From positions 1-38,330 of the forward strand of contig USDN01000023.1 in assembly GCA_900553515.1 (NCBI GenBank): a stretch of 38,330 bases of DNA, in the 5' to 3' direction. The notes below the pieces were generated by a model. It saw nothing but the letters and a program-made list of their open reading frames with translations. It made no database searches and was not told the origin of the DNA. This document shows, in pieces, positions 1-8,688 of the stretch (position 1 is its first letter; each line of letters opens with the position of its first letter). The stretch is from an uncultured Blautia sp. Its GTDB lineage: Bacteria; Bacillota; Clostridia; Lachnospirales; Lachnospiraceae. The position numbers and the translations under genes are program-made.

Positions 1-22
1 GTTTTTCGGAACAACGAAAAAC
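1..22. repeat. Inverted repeat at the window edge
   Basis: Arms GTTTTTCG (1-8) and CGAAAAAC (15-22) match perfectly around a 6-base loop. It lies beyond the glyS terminators and may be part of a terminator of a gene to the left, outside the window. The flank on one side is missing, so its role cannot be decided. Confidence 0.4.
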
Positions 23-33
23 TCCACAATGTA

Positions 34-50
34 AAACAGGGCCTTGCCCT
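34..50 (-). terminator. Second, weaker terminator-like hairpin after glyS
   Basis: On the minus strand, AGGGC-AAG-GCCCT (38-50) is followed by GTTTTAC. It lies just past the main glyS terminator, so the two form a tandem pair. The stem is only 5 bp and the loop 3 bases, so this is probably a backup element. Confidence 0.4.
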
Positions 51-93
51 AACAACAAAAACCGGCACATTCTTACATAAGAATATGCCGGTT
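51..93 (-). terminator. Intrinsic terminator of glyS
   Basis: On the minus strand a stem of about 15 bp pairs 79-93 with 60-74, including one G-U pair, closed by a 4-base loop. It is GC-rich at the base (AACCGGCA) and followed by a T-rich run, TTTGTTGTT. It lies 46 bases beyond the glyS stop codon and is a classic Rho-independent terminator. Confidence 0.85.
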
Positions 94-139
94 CTGATAC
101 TTTGCCGGGATCGTCTCCCAAATCTGCAAAGCATTTTAT

Positions 140-1534
140 TTAAAATGTAAATTTGTCTGCAAAGTAAGCGTCAAGCTCATCAATCTTCACGCGTACCTGC
201 TCCATGGTATCACGGTCACGTACAGTAACAGCCCCGTCTGTCTCTGAATCAAAATCATAAGTCACGCAGAACGGAGTGCCGATCTCATCCTGTCTTCTGT
301 AACGCTTACCGATATTTCCACGGTCGTCATACTCACAGTTGTATTTCCTGGAAAGCTGCTGGAATACTTTCTCAGCACCCTCATTCAGCTTCTTGGAAAG
401 CGGAAGGACACCGATCTTTACAGGTGCAAGTACCGGATGGAAATGAAGTACAGTACGCACGTCGTTCTTTTCTGCATCCAGAACTTCTTCATCGTATGCA
501 CTGCAAAGGAAAGCAAGAACCATACGGTCAGCGCCCAGAGACGGCTCGATTACATATGGAATATATTTTTCTTTCTTCTCATCATCAAAATAAGTCAGAT
601 CCTGTCCGGATACATTCTGATGCTGTGTCAGGTCGTAATCTGTTCTGTCTGCGATTCCCCACAGCTCGCCCCATCCAAACGGGAACAGGAATTCCACGTC
701 CGTAGTAGCTTTGCTGTAGAAGCTCAGTTCTTCCTGATCATGGTCACGATAACGTACCTCATCCTCTTTCAGTCCCAGAGAGCTGAGCCAGTCAAGGCAG
801 AACTGTTTCCAGTATGCGAACCATTCAAGGTCTGTATCCGGCTCACAGAAGAATTCCAGTTCCATCTGCTCAAACTCACGGGTACGGAAAGTAAAGTTGC
901 CCGGTGTGATCTCGTTACGGAAAGATTTACCGATCTGTCCGATTCCAAAAGGAATCTTCTTACGGGAAGTTCTCTGTACATTTTTGAAGTTTACAAAAAT
1001 ACCCTGTGCTGTCTCAGGTCTTAAATATACAGTATTTTTGGCATCCTCAGTTACGCCCTGGAAAGTTTTGAACATCAGGTTGAACTGACGGATGTCAGTA
1101 AAGTTATGTTTGCCGCAGCTTGGACAGGGAACCTGATGTTCTTTGATAAATTCCATCATCTGCTCCTGAGACCATGAATCCACACTGCCTTCAATGGCAA
1201 TGTCATGCTCTGCACAATAATCTTCGATCAGTTTATCTGCACGGAAACGCTCATGACATTCTTTACAGTCCATCAGAGGATCAGAAAATCCGCCCAGGTG
1301 GCCGGATGCTACCCATGTCTGAGGATTCATAAGGATCGCACAGTCCACACCTACATTATACGGAGATTCCTGAATAAATTTCTGCCACCATGCACGCTTT
1401 ACGTTATTTTTCAGCTCCACACCAAGATTTCCGTAATCCCAGGTGTTTGCAAGACCGCCGTAAATTTCAGAGCCCGGGTACACAAAGCCTCTTGCTTTTG
1501 CCAGAGCCACGATTTTTTCCATTGTTTTTTCCAT
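140..1534 (-). CDS. glyS: Glycyl-tRNA synthetase, homodimeric type
   Basis: Class II aminoacyl-tRNA synthetase that charges tRNA-Gly with glycine in the cytoplasm. The 464 residues fit the single-chain (alpha2) bacterial/eukaryotic type rather than the split alpha/beta GlyQ-GlyS enzyme. Visible are class II motif 2 (FRNEITP then FRTREFEQME), motif 3 (IEPSLGADR) and a zinc-binding insertion with CKEC and CPSCG. A C-terminal anticodon-binding domain begins around residue 370 (LAPVKIGVLPL). The gene has its own consensus promoter only about 26 bases upstream of the ATG and strong terminators behind it, so it looks monocistronic. The short leader leaves no room for a T-box. The symbol glyS is used here for the homodimeric enzyme; some databases call it glyQS. 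Confidence 0.97.
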   Translation of the reverse strand: MEKTMEKIVALAKARGFVYPGSEIYGGLANTWDYGNLGVELKNNVKRAWWQKFIQESPYNVGVDCAILMNPQTWVASGHLGGFSDPLMDCKECHERFRADKLIEDYCAEHDIAIEGSVDSWSQEQMMEFIKEHQVPCPSCGKHNFTDIRQFNLMFKTFQGVTEDAKNTVYLRPETAQGIFVNFKNVQRTSRKKIPFGIGQIGKSFRNEITPGNFTFRTREFEQMELEFFCEPDTDLEWFAYWKQFCLDWLSSLGLKEDEVRYRDHDQEELSFYSKATTDVEFLFPFGWGELWGIADRTDYDLTQHQNVSGQDLTYFDDEKKEKYIPYVIEPSLGADRMVLAFLCSAYDEEVLDAEKNDVRTVLHFHPVLAPVKIGVLPLSKKLNEGAEKVFQQLSRKYNCEYDDRGNIGKRYRRQDEIGTPFCVTYDFDSETDGAVTVRDRDTMEQVRVKIDELDAYFADKFTF

Positions 1535-1566
1535 GTTATCTCTCCTAAATTTTTTTCAATGCCCTT

Positions 1567-1595
1567 ATTATACTAGCATCTGTCCCCTTTTTCAA
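1567..1595 (-). promoter_or_regulatory. Sigma-A promoter of glyS
   Basis: On the minus strand, -35 TTGAAA (1590-1595), a 17-base spacer and -10 TATAAT (1567-1572). The predicted transcript start is near 1560, giving a leader of about 26 bases before the glyS ATG at 1534. This is one of the best promoter matches in the window. Confidence 0.85.
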
Positions 1596-1666
1596 GAACA
1601 AAGAACAGAAGATGTTACTGTTCATACGGCACTGTCCCGCCAGGTGTTTTGGCATATGTGGTCTGT

Positions 1667-2149
1667 TTAGCCCAGGATCTCTACCCATTTTTCTTCCGGA
1701 TACTCTACTACAACGCAGTCATTCAAATATGTTCTTTCCGGAAGCACAATAAGAACATGCGCAGTCTCTTTGTTTACCGGAATCGCACTTAAATGCCATA
1801 CACCTGTGTTCAGAAGGACCATGGTTCCCTTCGGCACAAGGAATGCCTCTGTAAGCTCCGGAACTGCTTCTTTTCCTGCCGGTGCAACATGTACGATCAC
1901 GTCATCATCCAGGCAGAGAACACCTTCCTGTGTAAAATTATGGTATTCTGCAGTAGTAACCACCATCTTCTCCGGTTTATGTACCAGAAGAGGAGAAAAG
2001 GCCATCTGCATAGCGCCGGAACTGTGCATTTTCAGTCTGTCCTGATAAAAATCTCCCAGACTGTAGCCCTCCGGATTCAGAAGATCTGTAAAGCTTCCGA
2101 ATTCCTTAAAATTTTCTGCTGTGATTTTTTTTGCATTGATCTGTTTCAT
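1667..2149 (-). CDS. Ureidoglycolate lyase (AllA)-like cupin protein
   Basis: A 160-residue protein with the length and pattern of the AllA family, which in allantoin catabolism splits ureidoglycolate into glyoxylate and urea. The conserved stretch is visible: TAEYHNFTQEG, then DDVIVHVAPAG, a VPKGTMVLLNTGVWH segment, and a C-terminal LPERTYLNDC. The fold should be a small beta-barrel cupin. No other allantoin or purine-degradation gene is present in the window, so the substrate is uncertain and a related sugar- or ureido-acid role is possible. It starts with a good site (GGGAGG) 49 bases after recO and is probably the last gene of the glf-to-recO run. Confidence 0.7.
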   Translation of the reverse strand: MKQINAKKITAENFKEFGSFTDLLNPEGYSLGDFYQDRLKMHSSGAMQMAFSPLLVHKPEKMVVTTAEYHNFTQEGVLCLDDDVIVHVAPAGKEAVPELTEAFLVPKGTMVLLNTGVWHLSAIPVNKETAHVLIVLPERTYLNDCVVVEYPEEKWVEILG

Positions 2150-2198
2150 GTGTAAATACCTCCCTTTTTATCTTGTTATCATTTTGCCGCATTTCTTT

Positions 2199-2951
2199 TC
2201 AGCTCATGACCTTTAATATCTCCAGACTTTTGAATTTCCTGTCTGTGTTTTTTTCCGTATAGGTATGGATGATCCGTTCCAGTTCTCCCAGTACCTGGGG
2301 ACTTACTGAAAAAGTATAAAGCTTCCCCATAGGAGCACTTACAATGTAACGCATGGCATAAAGAGCCGCCCCGGAGATTCTTACTGCATCTCTCACCCCC
2401 ACCGCGCAGGACTGACACAGGATCCCGTGGTTTTCCTGAGAAAAAAATACTTCTGTTTCCGGGAGTTCATCTTTTGAACAGTTTTCGCAGGAAACCAGTT
2501 CCGGACAATATCCCTGCTCCGCCATGGTACGCAGTTCAAAGATACATCTTACCAGAGCATCCTCCACATGGGGATTCAGAAGAGCCTTTACCGTTACATA
2601 GAGAAGATTCATCATCTCCCTTTCATCTGTTCCCTCTTTTCCAAAATAGTCTGCAAGCTCCAGAAAATAATATCCGTAGTAAATGCCCGGCTGCATGGCT
2701 GCCAGCTCCATAAAGTGGTGTGTTACATTCACCTGATTCAGATTATAGCTGGATCTTCCCTCATAAAGAGTAAAATTTCCAAAGACAAAAGGTTCCGCAG
2801 CCGCCATAAAAGGACTGTTCACTCTCCTTGCTCCCCTGGCAAAGGCAGAGATCTTTCCTCTTTCTCTGGTCAGCAGTACGATCCTTTTGTCATATTCTCC
2901 TACAGGCATAGCTGAGATCACTACACCCTGGACTGTGATCAGATCACTCAT
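2199..2951 (-). CDS. recO: DNA repair protein RecO
   Basis: RecO helps RecR load RecA onto SSB-coated single-stranded DNA in the RecFOR recombinational repair pathway. The 250-residue length is typical. The N-terminal OB-fold is recognisable (ITVQGVVISAMPVGEYDKR, LTRERGKISAFARGARR). The zinc-finger part carries CENC around residue 157 and CQSC about 24 residues later. It starts only 3 bases after the era stop codon, with AAGGAAA as ribosome binding site inside the end of era. The era-recO pairing is the common Firmicutes order and supports both calls. Confidence 0.95.
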   Translation of the reverse strand: MSDLITVQGVVISAMPVGEYDKRIVLLTRERGKISAFARGARRVNSPFMAAAEPFVFGNFTLYEGRSSYNLNQVNVTHHFMELAAMQPGIYYGYYFLELADYFGKEGTDEREMMNLLYVTVKALLNPHVEDALVRCIFELRTMAEQGYCPELVSCENCSKDELPETEVFFSQENHGILCQSCAVGVRDAVRISGAALYAMRYIVSAPMGKLYTFSVSPQVLGELERIIHTYTEKNTDRKFKSLEILKVMS

Positions 2952-2954
2952 CTG

Positions 2955-3863
2955 TCAGATTTCCTTTTTGTCATATCCGAAGTTTTTGATCAGGAAATCA
3001 CTGTCCCGCCAGTCTTTTTTTACCTTTACCCAAAGCTTCAGATTCACCTTTGCATCCAGCATCCTCTCCAGCTCAAACCGGGCGTTGCTTCCGATTTTTT
3101 TCAGCATGGCGCCCTGTTTGCCGATGATGATCCCTTTATGAGAATCTCTTTCACAGATAATGGTTGCATCAATATCCACCAGACGTCCTTTGCCCGGACG
3201 CTCTTTCATCCGGTCAATGGCTACAGCGATTCCATGCGGGATTTCTGCATCCAGCGCATGAAGTGCTTTTTCCCGGATGATCTCCGCAGCGATCTGTCTC
3301 TGAGGCTGATCGGTCACGGTATCCTCATCATAAAACATAGGACCGTAGGGAAGATATTTCAGGATGCTTGGAATGATGTCCTGGGTATTGACTGCCCGGA
3401 GTGCAGAAACCGGAATGATCTCATCAAAATCATAAAGCTTCCGGTAAGTGTCGATCGCTTTGGCGATCTCCTCCTTATCAACCGTGTCTACCTTATTGAT
3501 GATCAAAATAACCGGGATATTCAATCCTCTCAGCTGTTCTGCAATATGCTTCTCTCCTGCACCGATAAATGTAGTCGGCTCCACCAGCCAGAGGATCACA
3601 TCCACATCCTTCAGTGTACGTTCTGCCACCTGAACCATGTATTCTCCCAGCTTATTTTTCGCTTTGTGGATACCCGGAGTATCCAGAAACACGATCTGTC
3701 CTTCCTCACAGGTATAAACAGTCTGTATCCTGTTCCGGGTCGTCTGTGGTTTCTTGGAGGTAATGGCGATCTTCTGTCCGATCAGATGGTTCATCAGTGT
3801 AGATTTCCCCACATTTGGACGACCGATGATAGCCGCAAAACCTGATTTAAAATTATCGTTCAT
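2955..3863 (-). CDS. era: GTPase Era, 16S rRNA maturation factor
   Basis: Era is an essential GTPase that binds the 3' end of 16S rRNA during 30S subunit assembly. The 302 residues show the G1 loop GRPNVGKS, the G3 motif DTPG, the G4 motif NKVD and a C-terminal KH domain with IIGKQGAMLKKIG. The protein is intact and of normal length. It lies 24 bases after the M16 protease gene and runs straight into recO, suggesting one transcript. Its job is general cell growth, and nothing unusual is visible. Confidence 0.97.
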   Translation of the reverse strand: MNDNFKSGFAAIIGRPNVGKSTLMNHLIGQKIAITSKKPQTTRNRIQTVYTCEEGQIVFLDTPGIHKAKNKLGEYMVQVAERTLKDVDVILWLVEPTTFIGAGEKHIAEQLRGLNIPVILIINKVDTVDKEEIAKAIDTYRKLYDFDEIIPVSALRAVNTQDIIPSILKYLPYGPMFYDEDTVTDQPQRQIAAEIIREKALHALDAEIPHGIAVAIDRMKERPGKGRLVDIDATIICERDSHKGIIIGKQGAMLKKIGSNARFELERMLDAKVNLKLWVKVKKDWRDSDFLIKNFGYDKKEI

Positions 3864-3887
3864 GTTTACCTGCTTTCTTTTTATATC

Positions 3888-6812
3888 TCAGCAGGAGATC
3901 AGAGATTTGATTTCTTTAAAGATCTCCTGTTCCTTCTCTATCGCTGTTTCACTTCCTACAACACAGACTGCATCATCAGAAAGAACAGCCTCCACCAGAG
4001 GCGCCAGATTTCGGATATCCTCCACATCTGCATTCAGGATCTGGTCTCTTTCTTTTTGTACCATCTCTTCCGTAACACCGCAGAAATAAGCAGTTTTGGA
4101 AATACCTCCCTGCATCTGAGGTGTTCTCGGCACATCTTTTCCGCTGATAGTACCAATGATATACTTGGTCATTTCCCGTTCATCTGCCTGGAATGTGCGT
4201 ACATATTCCGGGATTCCCTCATAAACTTCCAGCGTACGTTTCAGATGCGGATCTCTGTAGGAAACAAAATAACTCTCTCCGCTTCTCTTAAAGCCGCTCA
4301 TACATCCGTAAGCGCCCCCTTTCACACGAAGGTTCATCCAGAGATAATCATAGCTTAAGATTACCTTCAGGATATCAAGAGCTCCTGTATATTCATAGCC
4401 TTTTTTACGGAAGTTCCCGGTCCGGGCAACATACTGCACCTGTCCTGAGGTGGTAAATCCCTCATTTTTCTTTTCGCAGAGCATAGGTTTTGATGAAATT
4501 TCCACAGTCTCTGTATGAAGAGTGTCTTTTAATGCCTTTACCTGCTTCATTACCGCATCCAGAGACTCTTTCTCTCCGGTATAGCTGACACAGAGGAGTT
4601 CCGGACGAAGTATCTCTGTCATAAGAGCGGTCAGCTTCTCGATCAGGGCATCTTTGCGGCTGTCAAACTCTTTTTCCAGTTTCTCGATAAACTGATAATA
4701 CGCAACCCCGGCCATTTCATCCTGAAAAGCAGCCATAGGAGAACTGTAGGAAGCACCTCTGAGTACTGCTGTGGAATGGCCTGCGCTTACCAGATTGGCC
4801 TGAGCTCTTGATTTTACTCTTGCAATGATCTCATAAAGACGTTTGCCGTCATCCAGCTTCGAGGTATTCAGGATCTCACGGATCATTCTGAACAAAATAT
4901 CGATCTTGGGATACATCACCTTTCCTCTCACAGAAAACATAGCTTTGTATTCCTCTGTAGAATCTGCCCGGTCAAAAACCTCAACTCCGCAGGAGATCCC
5001 GCCTGTTTCCGCATTGATCTCATTAGAAAGTTCTCCATAGCTGAAATGAGCAGTATCCACAAAACCAAGTACCGATTTCAAAAGTCCCAGATAAGGAACG
5101 TTTTCCGGATCCAGATTCTTCAGATCAAACATCAGATCCAGATAGGAGATTCCATTGGTAGGAACCTGATGATAAAGGAAGAGACTTCCATCTACATCCA
5201 GTTCCTCATTGGTAAACCCGGCTGCTTCTTTTTTGATATCTTCTCTTTTCAGCATAGGAATACACTTTTCACTTCCCGGTTCTTCCTCTGCTTCCTGATA
5301 TTCCACAAGCGCTTTTGTTTTTTCTACCAGAGTCTCTTTTTCTTTCTGAGTCATTTTTTCCAGTTCTGCCTGCAGCTGTTCTTCCATAGCTTTCTCTCTG
5401 CGGGCTGCAAGTCCTTTGGAAGGAACCAGGGTGATCACAGATCCATGGGGATTATCCAGGAGATATTTCTGAATCAGCTCTTCGAAATATCTTTCCCCGG
5501 AAAGCGCCTTCAGTTTTTCAAATACCGGAATAAGCTTCACGTGGCTGAATGCTTTTTCATCGCTGTACAGCCAGCTTCCAAAAATATCAAGACCATACAT
5601 CAGACCTTTTGGCCACGCAGAAAAATCAGCCTCTCTGTAGCGGAATTCCATATAATTGATCCCGGCCTTCAAAGCCTTTTTATCAATTCCATTCTTTACG
5701 ATATCTTCCAGAGTTGTACGGATGATCTCCACAAATTTTTCTTTTTTATCCGGATCAGTTCCCTTTGCCACAATATCAAAATAAGGCTGCAGTATACCAT
5801 CATCATAGGAACCATAAACATCCATACCGATCTGTGCATCCAGAAGAGCCTGTTTTAACGGAGCCCCGGGTGCACTTAAAAGAGCATAATCCAGCACTTC
5901 AAACGCCATTGCCGTAAGTTCATCTGAAGCATCTCCTATAACTGTACTGTATGCAAGATACGCATTGCCTTCTTCATTTTCACTTTCTGCAATAGGATAT
6001 TCCAGCTGGAGTTCCTTTCTTTCTGTAAAGGCAGGCTGAAGAGGAAGAGCAGAATCTACCTCCAGCTTGTCAAAGGCAGACAGATAATGTTCATCTATAA
6101 ACTCCAGTTTTTCTGCCATATCCATATTTCCATAAAGATAGATATAGCTGTTGGAAGGATGATAATAAGTTTTGTGAAATTCCAGGAATTCCTCGTAGGA
6201 AAGCTCAGGGATGTGGTTTGGATCCCCTCCGGATTCACAGCCATAAGGAGTATCCGGAAACAGAGAATTCATGATCTCTCTTTCCAGAACTTCATCCGGC
6301 GAGGAAAACGCACCTTTCATTTCATTGTATACAACTCCGTTATACCTTAAAGGTCCTTCTGTATTTTCCAGCTGGTAACTCCAGCCTTCCTGACGGAAAA
6401 TCTCCTCTTTTTTATAGATATTCGGATAAAAAACTGCATCCAGATATACATGCATCAGATTCTGAAAATCCTGATCATTACAGCTTGCCACAGGATAACA
6501 GGTCTTGTCCGGATAAGTCATCGCATTCAGAAAAGTATTCAGAGATCCCTTAACAAGCTCCACAAAAGGATCCTTCAGCGGAAATTCCCTGGATCCGCAG
6601 AGAACACTGTGCTCCAGGATATGAGCTACGCCCGTACTGTTTTTTGGCGGGGTACGGAACGCAATATTAAATACTTTGTTTTCATCGTCATTTTCGATCA
6701 GCATGACTCTGGCACCTGTTTTTTTGTGCCGGAGAAGATAACCTGCTGAACGGATATCGCTGAGATTTTCTTCTCTTATTATTTCATAAGCAGAAATTCT
6801 GTCTTTATTCAT
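3888..6812 (-). CDS. M16C family zinc metalloprotease (presequence-protease-like)
   Basis: A 974-residue member of the pitrilysin/insulinase superfamily, close in size and layout to PreP-type M16C peptidases, which degrade short unstructured peptides inside a closed chamber. The inverted zinc motif HxxEH is present as H64-I-L-E67-H68, and the third ligand is probably E164 in NEMKGAFS. The second half (MFDLKNLDPENVPYLGLL onward) is the usual inactive M16 repeat. A conserved Arg/Tyr region near the C-terminus (LRVKGGAYGCMSGF) closes the active site. There is no signal peptide, so it is presumably cytoplasmic and disposes of peptides. A GGAGG ribosome binding site precedes the ATG, and the gene sits between the DUF6553-like gene and era. 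Confidence 0.92.
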   Translation of the reverse strand: MNKDRISAYEIIREENLSDIRSAGYLLRHKKTGARVMLIENDDENKVFNIAFRTPPKNSTGVAHILEHSVLCGSREFPLKDPFVELVKGSLNTFLNAMTYPDKTCYPVASCNDQDFQNLMHVYLDAVFYPNIYKKEEIFRQEGWSYQLENTEGPLRYNGVVYNEMKGAFSSPDEVLEREIMNSLFPDTPYGCESGGDPNHIPELSYEEFLEFHKTYYHPSNSYIYLYGNMDMAEKLEFIDEHYLSAFDKLEVDSALPLQPAFTERKELQLEYPIAESENEEGNAYLAYSTVIGDASDELTAMAFEVLDYALLSAPGAPLKQALLDAQIGMDVYGSYDDGILQPYFDIVAKGTDPDKKEKFVEIIRTTLEDIVKNGIDKKALKAGINYMEFRYREADFSAWPKGLMYGLDIFGSWLYSDEKAFSHVKLIPVFEKLKALSGERYFEELIQKYLLDNPHGSVITLVPSKGLAARREKAMEEQLQAELEKMTQKEKETLVEKTKALVEYQEAEEEPGSEKCIPMLKREDIKKEAAGFTNEELDVDGSLFLYHQVPTNGISYLDLMFDLKNLDPENVPYLGLLKSVLGFVDTAHFSYGELSNEINAETGGISCGVEVFDRADSTEEYKAMFSVRGKVMYPKIDILFRMIREILNTSKLDDGKRLYEIIARVKSRAQANLVSAGHSTAVLRGASYSSPMAAFQDEMAGVAYYQFIEKLEKEFDSRKDALIEKLTALMTEILRPELLCVSYTGEKESLDAVMKQVKALKDTLHTETVEISSKPMLCEKKNEGFTTSGQVQYVARTGNFRKKGYEYTGALDILKVILSYDYLWMNLRVKGGAYGCMSGFKRSGESYFVSYRDPHLKRTLEVYEGIPEYVRTFQADEREMTKYIIGTISGKDVPRTPQMQGGISKTAYFCGVTEEMVQKERDQILNADVEDIRNLAPLVEAVLSDDAVCVVGSETAIEKEQEIFKEIKSLISC

Positions 6813-6858
6813 GTTTGCCTCCGGTTTTTATTATTCAGTATTTCTTTTTTAAGTCTGT

Positions 6859-7434
6859 TTATTCCGGCATACCGCCTTCTCCCGGGAAATAAAGTTCATA
6901 TACCTCACGGGCAGCCCTGGTCACAAGAGCCAGCTCTTTTTCCATGCCGAGATCTTTCGGGAGACATACTGCTGTTTTATAAATATCTTTCTGAAGCTTT
7001 GCCTTCACATCTTCTTCCTTGATGGTAATAATACCGCAGAGCATGGAGTTATAGGATCTGTCTGTTTTGCAGAGATCCATATAAAGCTTGACCAGATGGC
7101 AGCATTCTCGGTACAGCAGATCTTTATGAAGCTCGCTTTTTTTCTGAATCTCCAGAAACTTCACGGAATTCAGTTCCTTCATAACGTCTTTATAGGCACC
7201 CTTTACCCCAAACCACTTATTGGCTGCATTTTTGTTAAATTCCATGGTCATCCAGAATCTCAGATAGCCGTCTGCCATCTCGCTTCCGTTCTGGCTGTAA
7301 CGTGCTTCCCAGATCTCCTTACGGATCTGGTTTGCCTCCTGATCTTCTCCGGATGCAATAGCCTCATCCAAAAGCGCCTTTCTCTTTTTGGGATCTGGTT
7401 CTCTGTAATATTGTGCGATTGTCTGTGTATCCAT
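6859..7434 (-). CDS. DUF6553-like conserved hypothetical protein
   Basis: A 191-residue, mostly helical, charged soluble protein with no signal peptide or membrane segment. It resembles the uncharacterised DUF6553 family of Clostridia; that name is from memory and not certain. Its start, TIAQYYREPDPKKRKALLDEAI, and the phrase GFLRFW-like 'GYLRFWMTMEF' are the most distinctive parts. I chose the ATG at 7434 because an AAAGGAGAA site lies 8 bases upstream. A longer frame begins at 7488 but overlaps glf. It sits 13 bases after glf and is probably co-transcribed with it. No function can be assigned. Confidence 0.8.
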   Translation of the reverse strand: MDTQTIAQYYREPDPKKRKALLDEAIASGEDQEANQIRKEIWEARYSQNGSEMADGYLRFWMTMEFNKNAANKWFGVKGAYKDVMKELNSVKFLEIQKKSELHKDLLYRECCHLVKLYMDLCKTDRSYNSMLCGIITIKEEDVKAKLQKDIYKTAVCLPKDLGMEKELALVTRAAREVYELYFPGEGGMPE

Positions 7435-7447
7435 ATCTGTTTCTCCT

Positions 7448-8569
7448 TTATTCATTCTCACTGCAGTAAACAAGCTCTGTCCCGGCAAGGCTCAAAGCCT
7501 CCTCTATAACCTTGTCCATGTCCATATACCGGTACATGCCAAGTCTTCCGCCAAAAAGAACATTCTTTTCTTCCAGAGCCCGGCGTTCATATTGTGCATA
7601 CAGTTCATTATTTTTCGGATCATTAACCGGATAGTAAGGCTCTGCGCCTTCTGTCCATTCTGCTGAATATTCTCTTGTGATCACAGTTTTCGGCTGCTTG
7701 CCGAATTCAAAATGCTTATGCTCAATGATCCTTGTATAAGGCACTTCATAATCTGTATAATTGACTACAGCATTCCCCTGATAATTTGCCATATCAAGAA
7801 CCTCTGTCTCAAATCTCAGAGACCGATAATCCAGATGTCCATAGCAGTAATCATAGTATTCATCCAGCATACCGGTAAACAGTACCTTATCTGCCTGAGA
7901 GCAAAGTTCCTCTTTATTGGCAAAAAAGTCTGTTTTCAGGATCACCTGCGTTCCTTCCAGCAGTTTCTTGATAATACCTGTATAGCCGCCTTTTGGAATT
8001 CCCTGGTAAGGGTCTTTAAAATAATTATTGTCGTAAGTATAACGCAGCGGAAGTCTTTTGATGATAAAAGACGGAAGCTCTTTACATTCTCTTCCCCACT
8101 GCTTTCTGGTATATCCCTCAATGAGTTTCTCATAGACATCCTGTCCTACCAGAGCAAGCGCCTGTTCTTCCAGATTCTTGGGATTTGTAATATGCATCCT
8201 GGCAATCTGCTCCTGTATCTTGGCTTTTGCTTCAGCGGGAGTGCGGACTCCCCACAGCTGATGGAACGTATTCATATTAAAAGGCAGATTGTAAAGTTCA
8301 TCTTTATAAATAGCGATGGGTGAATTTACAAAGTGATTAAACTCTGCAAACTGGTTCACATACTCCCACACTTCTTTATTGGATGTATGGAAAATATGAG
8401 CGCCATAACGGTGTACCTGGATACCTTCCATCTCTTCTGTATAAATATTTCCTCCTATGTGATCCCTTTTATCGATCACAAGGCATGTCTTTCCGCGTTT
8501 TATTGCCTCATGTGCAAATACGGAGCCGAAAAGTCCTGCTCCTACGATCAGGTAATCATATTTTTTCAT
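7448..8569 (-). CDS. glf: UDP-galactopyranose mutase
   Basis: This flavoenzyme converts UDP-galactopyranose to UDP-galactofuranose, the donor for galactofuranose in cell-surface polysaccharides. The 373-residue protein opens with an FAD-binding Rossmann motif (YLIVGAGLFGS), followed by RDHIGGNIYTEE and YGAHIFHTS, both hallmarks of the family. GYTRKQWG and a C-terminal GRLGMYRYMDMDKVI complete the pattern. The start at 8569 has an AGAGGG site upstream; a 9-residue longer frame from 8596 lacks one. No other polysaccharide genes are adjacent, so it probably serves a surface-glycan locus elsewhere. Confidence 0.95.
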   Translation of the reverse strand: MKKYDYLIVGAGLFGSVFAHEAIKRGKTCLVIDKRDHIGGNIYTEEMEGIQVHRYGAHIFHTSNKEVWEYVNQFAEFNHFVNSPIAIYKDELYNLPFNMNTFHQLWGVRTPAEAKAKIQEQIARMHITNPKNLEEQALALVGQDVYEKLIEGYTRKQWGRECKELPSFIIKRLPLRYTYDNNYFKDPYQGIPKGGYTGIIKKLLEGTQVILKTDFFANKEELCSQADKVLFTGMLDEYYDYCYGHLDYRSLRFETEVLDMANYQGNAVVNYTDYEVPYTRIIEHKHFEFGKQPKTVITREYSAEWTEGAEPYYPVNDPKNNELYAQYERRALEEKNVLFGGRLGMYRYMDMDKVIEEALSLAGTELVYCSENE

Positions 8570-8603
8570 GAAAAAACCCTCTTTCTTCTGAATCATTACA
8601 CCT

Positions 8604-8609
8604 AGTATA
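8604..8609 (-). promoter_or_regulatory. Possible -10 element upstream of glf
   Basis: TATACT on the minus strand lies 35 bases upstream of the glf start. No convincing -35 hexamer is found 16-18 bases further up (the region reads CTACCCTT). The gap between queA and glf is the natural place for the operon promoter, but the evidence is weak. Confidence 0.35.
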
Positions 8610-8688
8610 ACAAATCAGAAAGAAAAAGGGTAGTCCTGTTTTATGTCAGCTTTGTACATTACGCACAAAAACAGCATTCAAACAAAAA

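Noticed and set aside
1535..1666. T-box riboswitch for glyS
   Set aside because: The promoter lies at 1567-1595, leaving no room for a T-box leader, and no T-box sequence or antiterminator was seen.
5046..5858. 270-codon open frame on the plus strand
   Set aside because: It lies fully inside the M16 protease gene on the other strand, is rich in Phe, Ile and Ser typical of antisense frames, and has no ribosome binding site.
8636..8665. Possible terminator between queA and glf (CTGTTTT ... AAAACAG)
   Set aside because: The arms are AT-rich with a long loop and mismatches, and no T-run follows; too weak to call.
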